64,000 bases of DNA from an uncultured Lachnospiraceae bacterium (GTDB lineage: Bacteria; Bacillota; Clostridia; Lachnospirales; Lachnospiraceae). Numbering within the stretch: the stretch's first letter is position 1; each line of letters begins with the position of its first letter. The notes below the pieces were generated by a model. That model did no database searches, had not been told where the DNA came from, and was given only the letters and a program-made list of their open reading frames with translations. The DNA is taken from positions 1 to 64,000 of the forward strand of contig CAJLRL010000004.1 of NCBI GenBank assembly GCA_905209075.1, written 5' to 3'. Of this stretch, positions 51,626 to 60,084 are shown piece by piece. Made by a program: the position numbers and the translations under genes.

Positions 51626-51637
51626 ACCGCATATTTC
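51614..51637. repeat. 24-base perfect palindrome
   Basis: The last repeat unit runs into a perfect 24-base palindrome centred on GGTACC at 51625/51626, with arms GAAATATGCGGT. As RNA it gives a stem with almost no loop; as DNA it could be a protein site. It overlaps the tandem repeat. Confidence 0.9.
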
Positions 51638-51709
51638 GTGAGAAAACATATATTACAGCTTACCTTAGCAGATAAAATATTTCTGTATAGAATGACCAGG
51701 GAGGGGAAT

Positions 51710-52105
51710 ATGTTACAGAATCAGGCATATGCAGCATACGCAAATAACAAAATAAACACAGCATCACCGGCAGAACTTACACTTATGCTCTATGAGGGAG
51801 CAATAAAATTTTGCAATATCGCACAGATGGCTATAGAAAATGGCGATGTAGAGAAGGCACATAACAACATCAAAAAAACAGAAAACATCATAGAAGAATT
51901 TCAGGCAACACTCAACCACAAGTATAAAGTTGCAGAAGATTTCGATAATGTGTATAAATATTTGAAACAGCAGCTTTTAATGGCAAACTTAAAAAAAGAT
52001 CCTGAAATACTAGATGAAGTTCTTACACATTTAAGAACAATGCGTGACACATGGAAAGAAGTAATGAAACTTACTGCTAACGGAAACAAGGTAAGTGTGT
52101 CATAA
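51710..52105 (+). CDS. fliS: flagellin export chaperone FliS
   Basis: From ATG 51710 (GGGAGGGGAAT upstream) the product has 131 residues: M-L-Q-N-Q-A-Y-A-A-Y, I-N-T-A-S-P-A-E-L-T-L-M-L-Y-E-G-A near 18-34 and N-N-I-K-K-T-E-N-I-I-E-E near 55. It binds the flagellin C-terminus in the cytoplasm. An in-frame start at 51638 would lie next to the palindrome and has no ribosome site. A terminator follows. Confidence 0.95.
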   Translation: MLQNQAYAAYANNKINTASPAELTLMLYEGAIKFCNIAQMAIENGDVEKAHNNIKKTENIIEEFQATLNHKYKVAEDFDNVYKYLKQQLLMANLKKDPEILDEVLTHLRTMRDTWKEVMKLTANGNKVSVS

Positions 52106-52118
52106 GATAAAATGCAAA

Positions 52119-52154
52119 ATGGATTACTGCCGGGTGTGGTGGTAATCCATTTTT
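52119..52154 (+). terminator. terminator after fliS
   Basis: ATGGATTAC pairs with GTAATCCAT and runs into TTTTG. Confidence 0.8.
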
Positions 52155-52303
52155 GTAACAGAAGAAAGATTAAACGAAATATTCTCATCTGTGGAGGAAG
52201 GAGATTATTCGATAGAAAGAGGCGCACAAAAAGCTGAAATGGGAATAAGTGAGTTTGAGAGCGCAATGATAAAAGCAGGATATAATGTGCCTGCCGGCGT
52301 ATA
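52155..52303 (+). pseudogene. short coding-like frame without a start
   Basis: After the terminator a frame reads V-T-E-E-R-L-N-E-I-F-S-S-V-E-E-G-D-Y and continues to K-A-G-Y-N-V-P-A-G-V, with a stop at 52301-52303. Composition and codon use look protein-like, and A-Q-K-A-E-M-G-I-S-E-F-E-S-A-M resembles the helices of small regulators. No ATG is present; only a GTG at 52191 without a ribosome site. It may be the tail of a lost gene or a short protein with a non-standard start. Confidence 0.35.
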
Positions 52304-52317
52304 GATAAGGAGAATAA

Positions 52318-52794
52318 ATGGAACAGACATACATAGATATAATGATACAGAGCCTTGAAAAAAAGGAAAGAGTACTAGACAGGATAATAGAGCTTGATAA
52401 TGTCCAGAAAAATCAGCTGGAAGACCCGGAACTAAAACCGGATGACTTTGATGAGGTGGTAGAAGAAAAAGCAAAGCTCATAGAACAGCTGGATCAGCTG
52501 GACAGTGGGTTTGAAAAACTGTTTGAACGGATGAAAGAGGAACTTGAAGGCAATAAAGAAGCGCATAAAGAAGAAATCCGTATAATGCAGCAGCATATAA
52601 AAAGTATTACAGATAAAAGTGTACAGATACAAAGTCAGGAAGCCCGCAACAAGGATCTGATGACGGCGAAGTTTACAAGTGTAAAAAAACAGGCAAGAGA
52701 AGTGCGCAAAGGTCAGAACGTGGTAAATAAATATTATAAAAATATGACTAACACAAATTATGTTGCACCGCAGTTTATGGATAATAAAAATTGA
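52318..52794 (+). CDS. FliT/FlgN-like flagellar chaperone
   Basis: The 158-residue protein is almost entirely charged helix: M-E-Q-T-Y-I-D-I-M-I-Q-S-L-E-K-K, then K-A-K-L-I-E-Q-L-D-Q-L-D-S-G-F-E near 50-65, a FlgN/FliT-type pattern, and a tail Y-Y-K-N-M-T-N-T-N-Y-V-A-P-Q-F-M-D like that of FlgN chaperones. It probably escorts FliD or another axial protein. AAGGAGAATAA precedes the ATG. A weak TTTTATTCAAA/TTTGAATAAAA hairpin follows (52845-52885). Confidence 0.7.
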   Translation: MEQTYIDIMIQSLEKKERVLDRIIELDNVQKNQLEDPELKPDDFDEVVEEKAKLIEQLDQLDSGFEKLFERMKEELEGNKEAHKEEIRIMQQHIKSITDKSVQIQSQEARNKDLMTAKFTSVKKQAREVRKGQNVVNKYYKNMTNTNYVAPQFMDNKN

Positions 52795-52923
52795 GTATAA
52801 ATCAAAGAATGAGAATATTGGATATGGATATATTTTATTATATGTTTTATTCAAAATGATTTTATTAAAATTGATTTGAATAAAAAACAGAATAAAAAAA
52901 TATGAAAAATTTAAAATTAGGTA

Positions 52924-52950
52924 TAAAGTATTGAATCGCCTATCCGATAT
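52924..52950 (+). promoter_or_regulatory. sigma-28 promoter of flagellin
   Basis: TAAA (52924-52927), a 15-base spacer and TCCGATAT (52943-52950): a full match to the late flagellar consensus. The leader is about 120 nt. Confidence 0.9.
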
Positions 52951-53034
52951 ATATAGCAAGTAAACTAAGTATTACTTGGTGATGAGCCCATCGGAGCGTA
53001 CGGCCGGGCGGCGAGTTACAATAATAAAACACAT

Positions 53035-53070
53035 TGAAGCATGGACGCTTCACTTAATTCAAGGAGGAAA
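53035..53070 (+). promoter_or_regulatory. CsrA-type binding region in the flagellin leader
   Basis: TGAAGC pairs with GCTTCA and exposes loop ATGGAC (AUGGA). Twenty bases later the ribosome site AAGGAGGA gives a second ANGGA. Two such sites, one hairpin loop and one at the Shine-Dalgarno, is the layout known from Bacillus subtilis hag. Confidence 0.65.
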
Positions 53071-53076
53071 ATTAAT

Positions 53077-53889
53077 ATGGTAGTTCAGCACAATATGACC
53101 GCAGCAAATGCGAACAGAATGTTAGGCGTAACAACAAGCGCACAGGCAAAATCTTCAGAGAAGTTATCTTCTGGTTACAAAATCAATCGCGCAGGTGATG
53201 ATGCAGCAGGTTTAACAATTTCTGAGAAAATGAGAAGCCAGATCAGAGGACTTAACAAAGCTTCTGATAATGCACAGGATGGTATTTCGCTTATTCAGGT
53301 AGCTGAAGGTGCATTAAATGAAACTCATTCTATTTTACAGAGAATGAATGAATTATCTGTACAGGCAGCAAATGATACAAATACATCAACTGATCGTGAT
53401 GCTATTCAGCAGGAGATTGATGCATTAGTTTGTGAGACTGGAAGAATTGCATGTACCACAACATTCAATACACAGAATCTTTTAGGTGGCGATTTTAAAG
53501 CTAAAAAATTACAGGTAGGAGCAGATGCTTGTCAGGTAATTCAAATTTCTATTGTAGCTATGGATGCTGCTACTATTGGAGTAGATGGTTTAACGGTATC
53601 GACACAGGCTAATGCTGAGTCAGCAATTTGTACTGTTCAGAAAGCGATTGCATGTGTATCTGGCCAGAGATCAGCACTTGGTGCAGTTCAGAACAGACTT
53701 GAGCATACAGTAAGCAATCTCGATAACATTTCAGAGAATACATCTTCTGCAGAATCACGTATCCGTGATACAGATATGGCTGAAGAAATGGTTAACTACA
53801 GTAAGAATAACATTCTTGCTCAGGCAGGACAGTCAATGCTTGCTCAGGCTAACCAGTCAAATCAGGGTGTATTAAGCTTATTACAGTAA
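53077..53889 (+). CDS. flagellin, short and cysteine-containing
   Basis: From ATG 53077 (AAGGAGGAAAATTAAT upstream) the product has 270 residues. Conserved D0/D1 ends are intact: M-V-V-Q-H-N-M-T-A at the start, L-S-S-G-Y-K-I-N-R-A near 30-39, and A-Q-A-N-Q-S-N-Q-G-V-L-S-L-L-Q at the end. The variable D2/D3 part is almost absent. Five cysteines (119, 126, 152, 185, 193) occupy positions where flagellins normally have Ser or another small residue. It should be exported with FliS and glycosylated by the downstream Maf protein. A terminator follows. Confidence 0.96.
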   Translation: MVVQHNMTAANANRMLGVTTSAQAKSSEKLSSGYKINRAGDDAAGLTISEKMRSQIRGLNKASDNAQDGISLIQVAEGALNETHSILQRMNELSVQAANDTNTSTDRDAIQQEIDALVCETGRIACTTTFNTQNLLGGDFKAKKLQVGADACQVIQISIVAMDAATIGVDGLTVSTQANAESAICTVQKAIACVSGQRSALGAVQNRLEHTVSNLDNISENTSSAESRIRDTDMAEEMVNYSKNNILAQAGQSMLAQANQSNQGVLSLLQ

Positions 53890-53912
53890 TATTACTACTA
53901 ACTACAAACATT

Positions 53913-53943
53913 AATAAGACCGCTATATAGCGGTCTTATTTTA
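53913..53943 (+). terminator. terminator after flagellin
   Basis: AATAAGACCGCTA and TAGCGGTCTTATT form a near-perfect stem followed by TTAT. Confidence 0.88.
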
Positions 53944-53972
53944 TATAATACAGAAAATATAATTAAAAAAAT

Positions 53973-54302
53973 ATGAAAAAAGAAGAAATAGATCAGACAT
54001 TAATGCAAATAGAGAAGCTTGCTACAAAATTATGGCAGCAAAAGGATATATATGATGAAATCCCAAAGATGAATGACATATTAGGGGAAATATACAAAGA
54101 ATTAATTAATAAGGTTAAACAATATGGTATTACAGAAATTAAAATTGATGATTTAGTACAACAGTTAAGAGATCTAAAACATGGAATGGAAAATGAAGAT
54201 ACGGTTTTATTGGCAGATACATTAAATTACAAAATTTATAGAACTGTAGAATTGTATAAACAAATTATAGATATAGAAGAGGATGAAAGTGGGAATATAT
54301 AA
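53973..54302 (+). CDS. helical protein of unknown function preceding maf
   Basis: The 109-residue protein is charged and helical (M-K-K-E-E-I-D-Q-T-L-M-Q-I-E-K-L near the start; I-D-D-L-V-Q-Q-L-R-D-L-K near 57-68). No signal or membrane segment is visible. The family is not recognised. It overlaps the maf gene by 20 bases, so the two are translationally coupled, and it may be a partner or chaperone of the Maf transferase. AAAAATATG precedes the start, a weak ribosome site. Confidence 0.6.
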   Translation: MKKEEIDQTLMQIEKLATKLWQQKDIYDEIPKMNDILGEIYKELINKVKQYGITEIKIDDLVQQLRDLKHGMENEDTVLLADTLNYKIYRTVELYKQIIDIEEDESGNI

Positions 54303-56145
54303 AAAAAATATAGATGTTCTAATTAAACAATATCCATATTTAAAAATTAAAGACGACATCATTGAGAAGAATGAATATAAAATAGTAAAATCTATATCAG
54401 ATGAAGAAATTGTTAAAGTAAAAAAGGAAAGAGAAGAGTTTTATCTTAATAGCAGATATGAGGCATGGACAGCTGCTCAAATTTGGGCAGATCAATTTGA
54501 GAATGTGACATACAAATCAAAATTTATTATCATGGGATTAGGGAACGGAATGTATTTAAAAGCATTGAAGGAACGCTATCCGGATAATATTATTATTTGT
54601 ATTGAAGTATTTGAAGAATTGGAAAATGAAGTCTTACACAATGTAGATGTTAGTGATTTGGTAGGAGATAAGGTGTTCTTGGCGATAGGAGAAAATCGCG
54701 TGCAACTTTTTAGAGAATATTTATCTACATTAATCACGTATATAGACAAAGATGAGTTATTTTACAAAGCGATTCCTAATTATAATAAAATAAACAATAA
54801 AGAAGTAAGAAAGATAGAAAACATATATTATAATCAAATTCAATTTTTGTATGTGGAAAGGAATACCGTTATACACGATGAACAATATAGACGAGACAGC
54901 GTGCTGAAGAATTTTTTTGTATTTCCCCAAAAGAATGCTTTGGGCCAGCTTTTCGATAAACTTGAGAGTTATGATTTTAGTGATAAAGCCGCAATAGTTG
55001 TTTCAGCAGGTCCATCTCTCGATAAAAATATTAAGTATTTGAAATATGCAAAAAATAAAATGTTTTTAATTGCTGTTGATGCAGCTGCAAAAGCCATGAT
55101 AAAAGAAGGTGTTAAACCAGATATTATAATTACGATAGATCCAATTAAGGATGAGACTATATTACAAGATGAAAAATTATTAAATACAACTATGATTTGT
55201 AGTATGTATAGTCATTATAAAATAATACGTCAACATAAAGGGGTATTATATTTTCAAACAACAGAATCTGAGTTTTCAAAACAAATTTATGAGAAGTATG
55301 GACATAAAAAAATGAGTTTGCCGTCAGGTGGATCAGTTGCAAATAATGCTTTTTCATTGGCTGAAATGTTAGGTTTTGGCACTATTATATTAGTAGGACA
55401 GGATCTTGCATATCCGAATGGTCAGGTACATTCAAAAGGCGCAGAATATAAAACATTAGATGATACTAATACCATTGATAGAAACGATAGTCGGTATTTT
55501 GAAGTTGAAGCCAATGATGGGGGGAAAATATTGACAGAGGGAAATATGAATGTTTATCGTAAATGGTTTGAAGAGAGGATATGTGATACAAAAGCTAATG
55601 TAATAAATGCAACGGAAGGTGGAGCAAAAATAGAAGGAGCTGATGTAAGAACTTTAGAAAGTGTAATTGATGAGTTTGCTTCAAATGCAGCTGATATAGA
55701 CTATGAAAAATTAGTGCATATAGATGAGGGGGCATTTTCACCAGAAGAACAAAAAAATATATATGCTGAATATAAAGACGTTTTAAAAAATTTGGAGATT
55801 TGGAAGAAAAAATTAAAAGGGGGCATTCGAAGATATGATAAATTAAGAGAATTAAATAGAAAAGGGAAAAATTATACAGCTACTTATAAAAAAATGGTAG
55901 ATGAAAATGGTGTATTAACAAAAGAATTCGAAGGTTCAAGGGAAGCTGGATTATTAAAAGAATGGGGTAATAAAGAAGCGTATGAGGCATTGGATGCAAT
56001 TATAGAAAAAGCGGATTCACTATACCAGGAAACAGAGAACATTATAAAGGCTGGAATTTTGGCATATGAGACAGATATAAAAAACTGTAAGTCACTTGAA
56101 GTGGAATGGCAACAGCTTTTGATAGATAATGGACTTATCAAATAA
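54283..56145 (+). CDS. Maf-type (DUF115) motility-associated glycosyltransferase
   Basis: The 620-residue protein has the DUF115/MptE-like core with A-A-I-V-V-S-A-G-P-S-L-D near residue 233, A-V-D-A-A-A-K near 262, G-V-K-P-D-I-I-I-T-I-D-P near 273-284 and L-V-G-Q-D-L-A-Y near 368. A helical C-terminal region follows. Maf proteins attach pseudaminic or legionaminic acid to flagellin Ser/Thr in the cytoplasm. The flagellin gene upstream and the nonulosonate genes downstream fit that role exactly. Confidence 0.88.
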   Translation: MKVGIYKKNIDVLIKQYPYLKIKDDIIEKNEYKIVKSISDEEIVKVKKEREEFYLNSRYEAWTAAQIWADQFENVTYKSKFIIMGLGNGMYLKALKERYPDNIIICIEVFEELENEVLHNVDVSDLVGDKVFLAIGENRVQLFREYLSTLITYIDKDELFYKAIPNYNKINNKEVRKIENIYYNQIQFLYVERNTVIHDEQYRRDSVLKNFFVFPQKNALGQLFDKLESYDFSDKAAIVVSAGPSLDKNIKYLKYAKNKMFLIAVDAAAKAMIKEGVKPDIIITIDPIKDETILQDEKLLNTTMICSMYSHYKIIRQHKGVLYFQTTESEFSKQIYEKYGHKKMSLPSGGSVANNAFSLAEMLGFGTIILVGQDLAYPNGQVHSKGAEYKTLDDTNTIDRNDSRYFEVEANDGGKILTEGNMNVYRKWFEERICDTKANVINATEGGAKIEGADVRTLESVIDEFASNAADIDYEKLVHIDEGAFSPEEQKNIYAEYKDVLKNLEIWKKKLKGGIRRYDKLRELNRKGKNYTATYKKMVDENGVLTKEFEGSREAGLLKEWGNKEAYEALDAIIEKADSLYQETENIIKAGILAYETDIKNCKSLEVEWQQLLIDNGLIK

Positions 56146-56163
56146 CAGGATGGGAAAAATAGT

Positions 56164-56826
56164 ATGAAATCATTTTCGAAGGAATGGGAAGAAATTCATA
56201 GAAATCAAGAATGGGGAAAATATCCATCGGAACAGTTAGTTAGATTTATCGCTAGAAATTTTTATAATAATGACAGAAAGAATATAAAGATATTAGATTT
56301 TGGATGCGGTGCGGGAGCAAATACGTGGTTTTTAGCACGTGAAGGGTTTGATGTGTATGCATTTGATGGATCTGAAAGCGCAGTAAATAGAGCGAAAGAG
56401 TACCTGAATAAGGATGGATATAATAATGTGCATTTTTCTGTTATGGATGGAACGGAACTAGATTATGCATCAGATATGTTTGACTGTGTTGTGGATAATG
56501 TGTGCATATATGCAAATAAAAAAGTTCATATAGAAATAATGTATAAAGAAGTGTATGAAAGGTTAAAAAAAGGAGGAAAATTATACTCGGCATGTTTTGG
56601 AGAGAAAACAGATGGTTACGGAACAGGACAATATATAGAAGATAATACTTATGAGAATATAGAAAAGGGACCTCTGGAAGGGCGGGCGATAGCACATTTT
56701 TTTACTAAGGATGAACTTAGGGAAACACTAGAAGTAAGTGGGTTCCATAATATTATTATAGATGAAATGGTATATACGGATAATGGCATTTCAATTCAGA
56801 TGTTGATAGCGAAGGCAGACAAATAG
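56164..56826 (+). CDS. SAM-dependent methyltransferase
   Basis: The 220-residue class I methyltransferase has motif I I-L-D-F-G-C-G-A-G-A-N near 41-51, an acidic V-Y-A-F-D-G-S-E near 64-71, and Y-A-S-D-M-F-D-C-V-V-D-N near 99-110. It lies between maf and the FemAB-like gene; its stop abuts the next ATG. It probably methylates the flagellar sugar or its precursor, which is inference from context. Confidence 0.82.
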   Translation: MKSFSKEWEEIHRNQEWGKYPSEQLVRFIARNFYNNDRKNIKILDFGCGAGANTWFLAREGFDVYAFDGSESAVNRAKEYLNKDGYNNVHFSVMDGTELDYASDMFDCVVDNVCIYANKKVHIEIMYKEVYERLKKGGKLYSACFGEKTDGYGTGQYIEDNTYENIEKGPLEGRAIAHFFTKDELRETLEVSGFHNIIIDEMVYTDNGISIQMLIAKADK

Positions 56827-57879
56827 ATGAAACTGATAAGTGTAGAAGAAAAAGAAAAATGGAATAGTATAATAAAAAGTTTCCCCAACTGGGATATTTA
56901 TTACCTGAATGAGTATGCGTATTCGCTGAAACTTCATGGTGATGGTAATCCATATTTGTTATACTGGGAGAACGACGGCGCACAAATGGTGTGTGTAGTG
57001 ATGGAAAATGATATTGCATTGTTCTCTCCTTTTCAAGACCAGCTTGAGGTGGACGGGTATTATGATTGGACAACTCCGTATGGTTATGGGGGATTTTTGA
57101 CAAATGGAAATGTGTCGCCGCAATGGGTGAAAAGTGCAATAGAAGAGATGAAAGAGTATGCAAACCGACATCATATTATAACAGCATTTTATCGTTTTCA
57201 TCCACTGTTTCAGAATCAAAAGCTGATAGAAGATTTGGAAAAAGTTGTTTACATGAAAAAAACTGTATTTATAGATACAACGTCTGAAGAAACTATCTGG
57301 AAAAATATGACGCCAAATAATCGGAATATGGTGCGAAAAGCCGAAAAAAATGGGGTGGAGATCATATCAGATCACGGCGAACATTTATCAGAATTTATGG
57401 ACATATATAATAGTACGATGGAAAAAAATAGGGCAGAAGAGTATTACTTTTTTAAATCTGATTATTTCAATTATATAATAAAAGAAATGAAGAATAATTG
57501 TATTTTCTTTTATGCCCTTTATGAAGAGAAAATAATTAGCGCATCCATGTTCTTTTTTAATAATCAATATATGCATTATCATCTGTCTGGTACATTATCG
57601 GAATACAATAAGCTGGGTGCGACGAATCTGCTTTTGACAAAAGCTGCAATGTGGGCTGCGAAGCAGGGGATAGACAAATTTCATTTAGGTGGTGGTGTAG
57701 GAATAGAGGATAGTCTTTTGAGATTTAAAAAACATTTCAACCGAAATGGCGAGATCGACTTTTGTATTGGATGCAATATCTTTGATGAAAATAAATTCAG
57801 AGATCTTGTAATGTTGAGAAAACAACAGGATGCATCTTTTGATGAGAATCAGAAATATATGATTTTGTATAGGGCATAA
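56827..57879 (+). CDS. FemAB/GNAT-like acyl or aminoacyl transferase
   Basis: The 350-residue protein shows the double GNAT-like pattern of FemAB/BioF2-type enzymes: D-I-Y-Y-L-N-E-Y near 21, I-W-K-N-M-T-P-N-N-R-N-M-V-R-K-A near 157-172, H-Y-H-L-S-G-T near 246, and F-H-L-G-G-G-V near 283. Such enzymes transfer acyl or aminoacyl groups. In this cluster it may decorate the nonulosonic acid or supply an N-acyl group, since no standard LegH acetyltransferase is visible. It begins directly after the methyltransferase stop. Confidence 0.75.
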   Translation: MKLISVEEKEKWNSIIKSFPNWDIYYLNEYAYSLKLHGDGNPYLLYWENDGAQMVCVVMENDIALFSPFQDQLEVDGYYDWTTPYGYGGFLTNGNVSPQWVKSAIEEMKEYANRHHIITAFYRFHPLFQNQKLIEDLEKVVYMKKTVFIDTTSEETIWKNMTPNNRNMVRKAEKNGVEIISDHGEHLSEFMDIYNSTMEKNRAEEYYFFKSDYFNYIIKEMKNNCIFFYALYEEKIISASMFFFNNQYMHYHLSGTLSEYNKLGATNLLLTKAAMWAAKQGIDKFHLGGGVGIEDSLLRFKKHFNRNGEIDFCIGCNIFDENKFRDLVMLRKQQDASFDENQKYMILYRA

Positions 57880-57897
57880 AAAGGTAGAGTGAACGAT

Positions 57898-58896
57898 ATG
57901 AATAAAACATTTATTATTGCAGAAGCTGGAGTTAATCATAACGGAGATGTACAAATCGCAAAAAAATTATGTGATGCCGCAAAAAAAGCAGGGGCAGATG
58001 CTGTAAAGTTTCAGACCTGGGTAACAGACAAGATTATTACACAAACAGTTGATCAGGCAGAATATCAGACTGTAAATACTGGACATGATGAATCACAGTA
58101 TGACATGTTAAAACGTTTAGAACTGTCATATGATGATTTTCGGGAAATCAAGCGGTATTGTGATGAAATAGGTATTTTATTTATGTCTACGGCAGATGAA
58201 AAAGACAGTTTGGATTTTTTGATAGAACTTGGGATACCTTATATTAAAATTGGATCTGGTGATATCGGTAATATATCATATTTAAGATATATTGGAAGTA
58301 AAAAAATGCCGGTTATTCTGAGTACGGGAATGAGTAGTCTGTCTGATGTGGAAGTTTCTCTTAATGCATTAAGAGAGGGAGGAACAGAAAATATTATATT
58401 ACTGCATTGTACAACAAGTTATCCATGTTCTTTTGAAAATGTGAATTTAAAAGCGATGGATACTTTAAAAACGGCATTTGATCTACCGGTTGGTTATTCT
58501 GATCATACAATTGGAATTGAAGTACCGATAGCAGCGGTAGCACGGGGGGCAGTTGTGATAGAAAAACATTTTACTTTGGATCGAACTATGGATGGTCCAG
58601 ATCATGTGGCGAGTACAGAACCAGATGAATTTAGAAAGATGGTAAATAGTATACGTAATATTGAAAATTCGATTGGTACTGGTGTAAAGTATCCAACATT
58701 AGATGAAAAAGAAATTTCTAAGGTAGTTTTAAAAAGAATTGTTGCTAAAAACTATATTCCTAAAGGAAAAGTTATTACGGAAGAGGATATTTGTGTGAAA
58801 CGGAATCAAAGTGGTTTACCGGCAAAGGCTTGGGATATTATTATTGGCACAAATGCGAGAAAAGAATTTCAAGTGAATGATGGAATAGAAATATGA
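57898..58896 (+). CDS. legI: nonulosonic acid synthase (NeuB/LegI type)
   Basis: From ATG 57898 the product has 332 residues. The NeuB domain has I-I-A-E-A-G-V-N-H-N-G near 6-16, A-V-K-F-Q-T-W near 37, K-I-G-S-G-D near 119 and G-Y-S-D-H-T near 199. The C-terminal SAF domain includes I-T-E-E-D-I-C-V-K-R near 294. It condenses a 6-carbon sugar with phosphoenolpyruvate. Legionaminic rather than sialic acid is inferred from LegB/LegC/PtmE downstream. GGTAGAGTG precedes the start. Confidence 0.9.
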   Translation: MNKTFIIAEAGVNHNGDVQIAKKLCDAAKKAGADAVKFQTWVTDKIITQTVDQAEYQTVNTGHDESQYDMLKRLELSYDDFREIKRYCDEIGILFMSTADEKDSLDFLIELGIPYIKIGSGDIGNISYLRYIGSKKMPVILSTGMSSLSDVEVSLNALREGGTENIILLHCTTSYPCSFENVNLKAMDTLKTAFDLPVGYSDHTIGIEVPIAAVARGAVVIEKHFTLDRTMDGPDHVASTEPDEFRKMVNSIRNIENSIGTGVKYPTLDEKEISKVVLKRIVAKNYIPKGKVITEEDICVKRNQSGLPAKAWDIIIGTNARKEFQVNDGIEI

Positions 58897-58911
58897 TGAG
58901 TGAGGAACGTT

Positions 58912-60069
58912 ATGAAAAAAATATGCGTAGTGACCTCTACAAGGGCGGAATATGGGGTCTTAAAAAATACGATTCAAAGGATAGAAGAGGATGCTGATTT
59001 AGAGTTAAAACTTGTCGTTACAGGAACGCATGTTGTTAAGGAATATGGTAATACCATTGATGAGATTAAAAAGGATGGATTTCCTATTTGTGAGATAATA
59101 CAGATTATGGAGCCCGAAAAAGGTTGTACGGTCATTAAAACGATGAGCAGTGCATTGGAACGATTTGGAAAATGCTTCGTATCAATGCGACCGGATTTAT
59201 TAGTAGTTGTTGGGGATAGATATGAAATTATGGCAATATGCGAAGCTGCTATGGTTTTAAAAATACCTATTGCGCATATTTCGGGGGGAGAGATAACGGA
59301 AGGTGCAATAGATGATACTATAAGGCATTGCATTACAAAGATGAGTTGCCTTCATTTTCCAGCTTGCGAAACTTATAGAAAAAGAATTATACAGATGGGG
59401 GAAGCTCCAGAAACAGTTTTTAATTATGGTGATGTAGGTGTAGAAAATGTTTATAAAATGCAATACCTTTCTTTAGAAGAAATCGAAAAATTTCTTGAGT
59501 TCAAACTTGACACAGATTATGCATGTGTAACTTATCATCCTGCGACTTTGGGAAAAGATACACCTGAGAATCAGATTAACGAACTTCTGATCGCAATAGA
59601 TAAGTTCCCTGATATGAAATATATTTTCACCGGAGCGAATGCAGATGAGGGAGGAGATGTTATCAACAATAGAATACAGAAGTATGTTGAAAAACATCAC
59701 AATTGCAGGTATTATAATTCGCTTGGAATACAACGTTACTTGAGCTTAATAAAAAATTGTGCAATGGTTATAGGAAATTCGTCAAGTGGGATTATTGAAG
59801 CTCCGTGTTTTGGGATTCCTACTGTTAATGTTGGGAACAGGCAGAAAGGACGTTTACAGGCACAAAGCGTTTTGAATTGTGAAACAGATCATAAAAGCAT
59901 AGAAATGGCTATTTGTAAGGCGAGATCTGAACAATTCATTCTACTAGCAAAGAAAGCAAAAAATCCATATGGAAATGGAAATACTTCTGAACAAATTGTT
60001 AGAGAAATAAAAAGATTTTTGACTTCTGGGAAAGGTGCACAAAAGAAGTTTTATGATATAAATTTTTGA
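58912..60069 (+). CDS. legG: hydrolysing UDP/GDP-sugar 2-epimerase (NeuC/LegG type)
   Basis: From ATG 58912 the product has 385 residues. It begins K-K-I-C-V-V-T-S-T-R-A-E-Y-G, the NeuC-type start. It has V-V-G-D-R-Y-E near 103, H-I-S-G-G-E near 122, and N-S-S-S-G-I-I-E-A near 285, which holds the nucleotide. It inverts C2 and releases the nucleotide, giving the sugar for LegI. GTGAGGAACGTT precedes the ATG. Confidence 0.9.
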   Translation: MKKICVVTSTRAEYGVLKNTIQRIEEDADLELKLVVTGTHVVKEYGNTIDEIKKDGFPICEIIQIMEPEKGCTVIKTMSSALERFGKCFVSMRPDLLVVVGDRYEIMAICEAAMVLKIPIAHISGGEITEGAIDDTIRHCITKMSCLHFPACETYRKRIIQMGEAPETVFNYGDVGVENVYKMQYLSLEEIEKFLEFKLDTDYACVTYHPATLGKDTPENQINELLIAIDKFPDMKYIFTGANADEGGDVINNRIQKYVEKHHNCRYYNSLGIQRYLSLIKNCAMVIGNSSSGIIEAPCFGIPTVNVGNRQKGRLQAQSVLNCETDHKSIEMAICKARSEQFILLAKKAKNPYGNGNTSEQIVREIKRFLTSGKGAQKKFYDINF

Positions 60070-60084
60070 TAGAGGGTTTGTAAT

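Noticed and set aside
52951..53076. c-di-GMP riboswitch in the flagellin leader
   Set aside because: None of the conserved GEMM motifs could be found; the CsrA layout explains part of the leader better.
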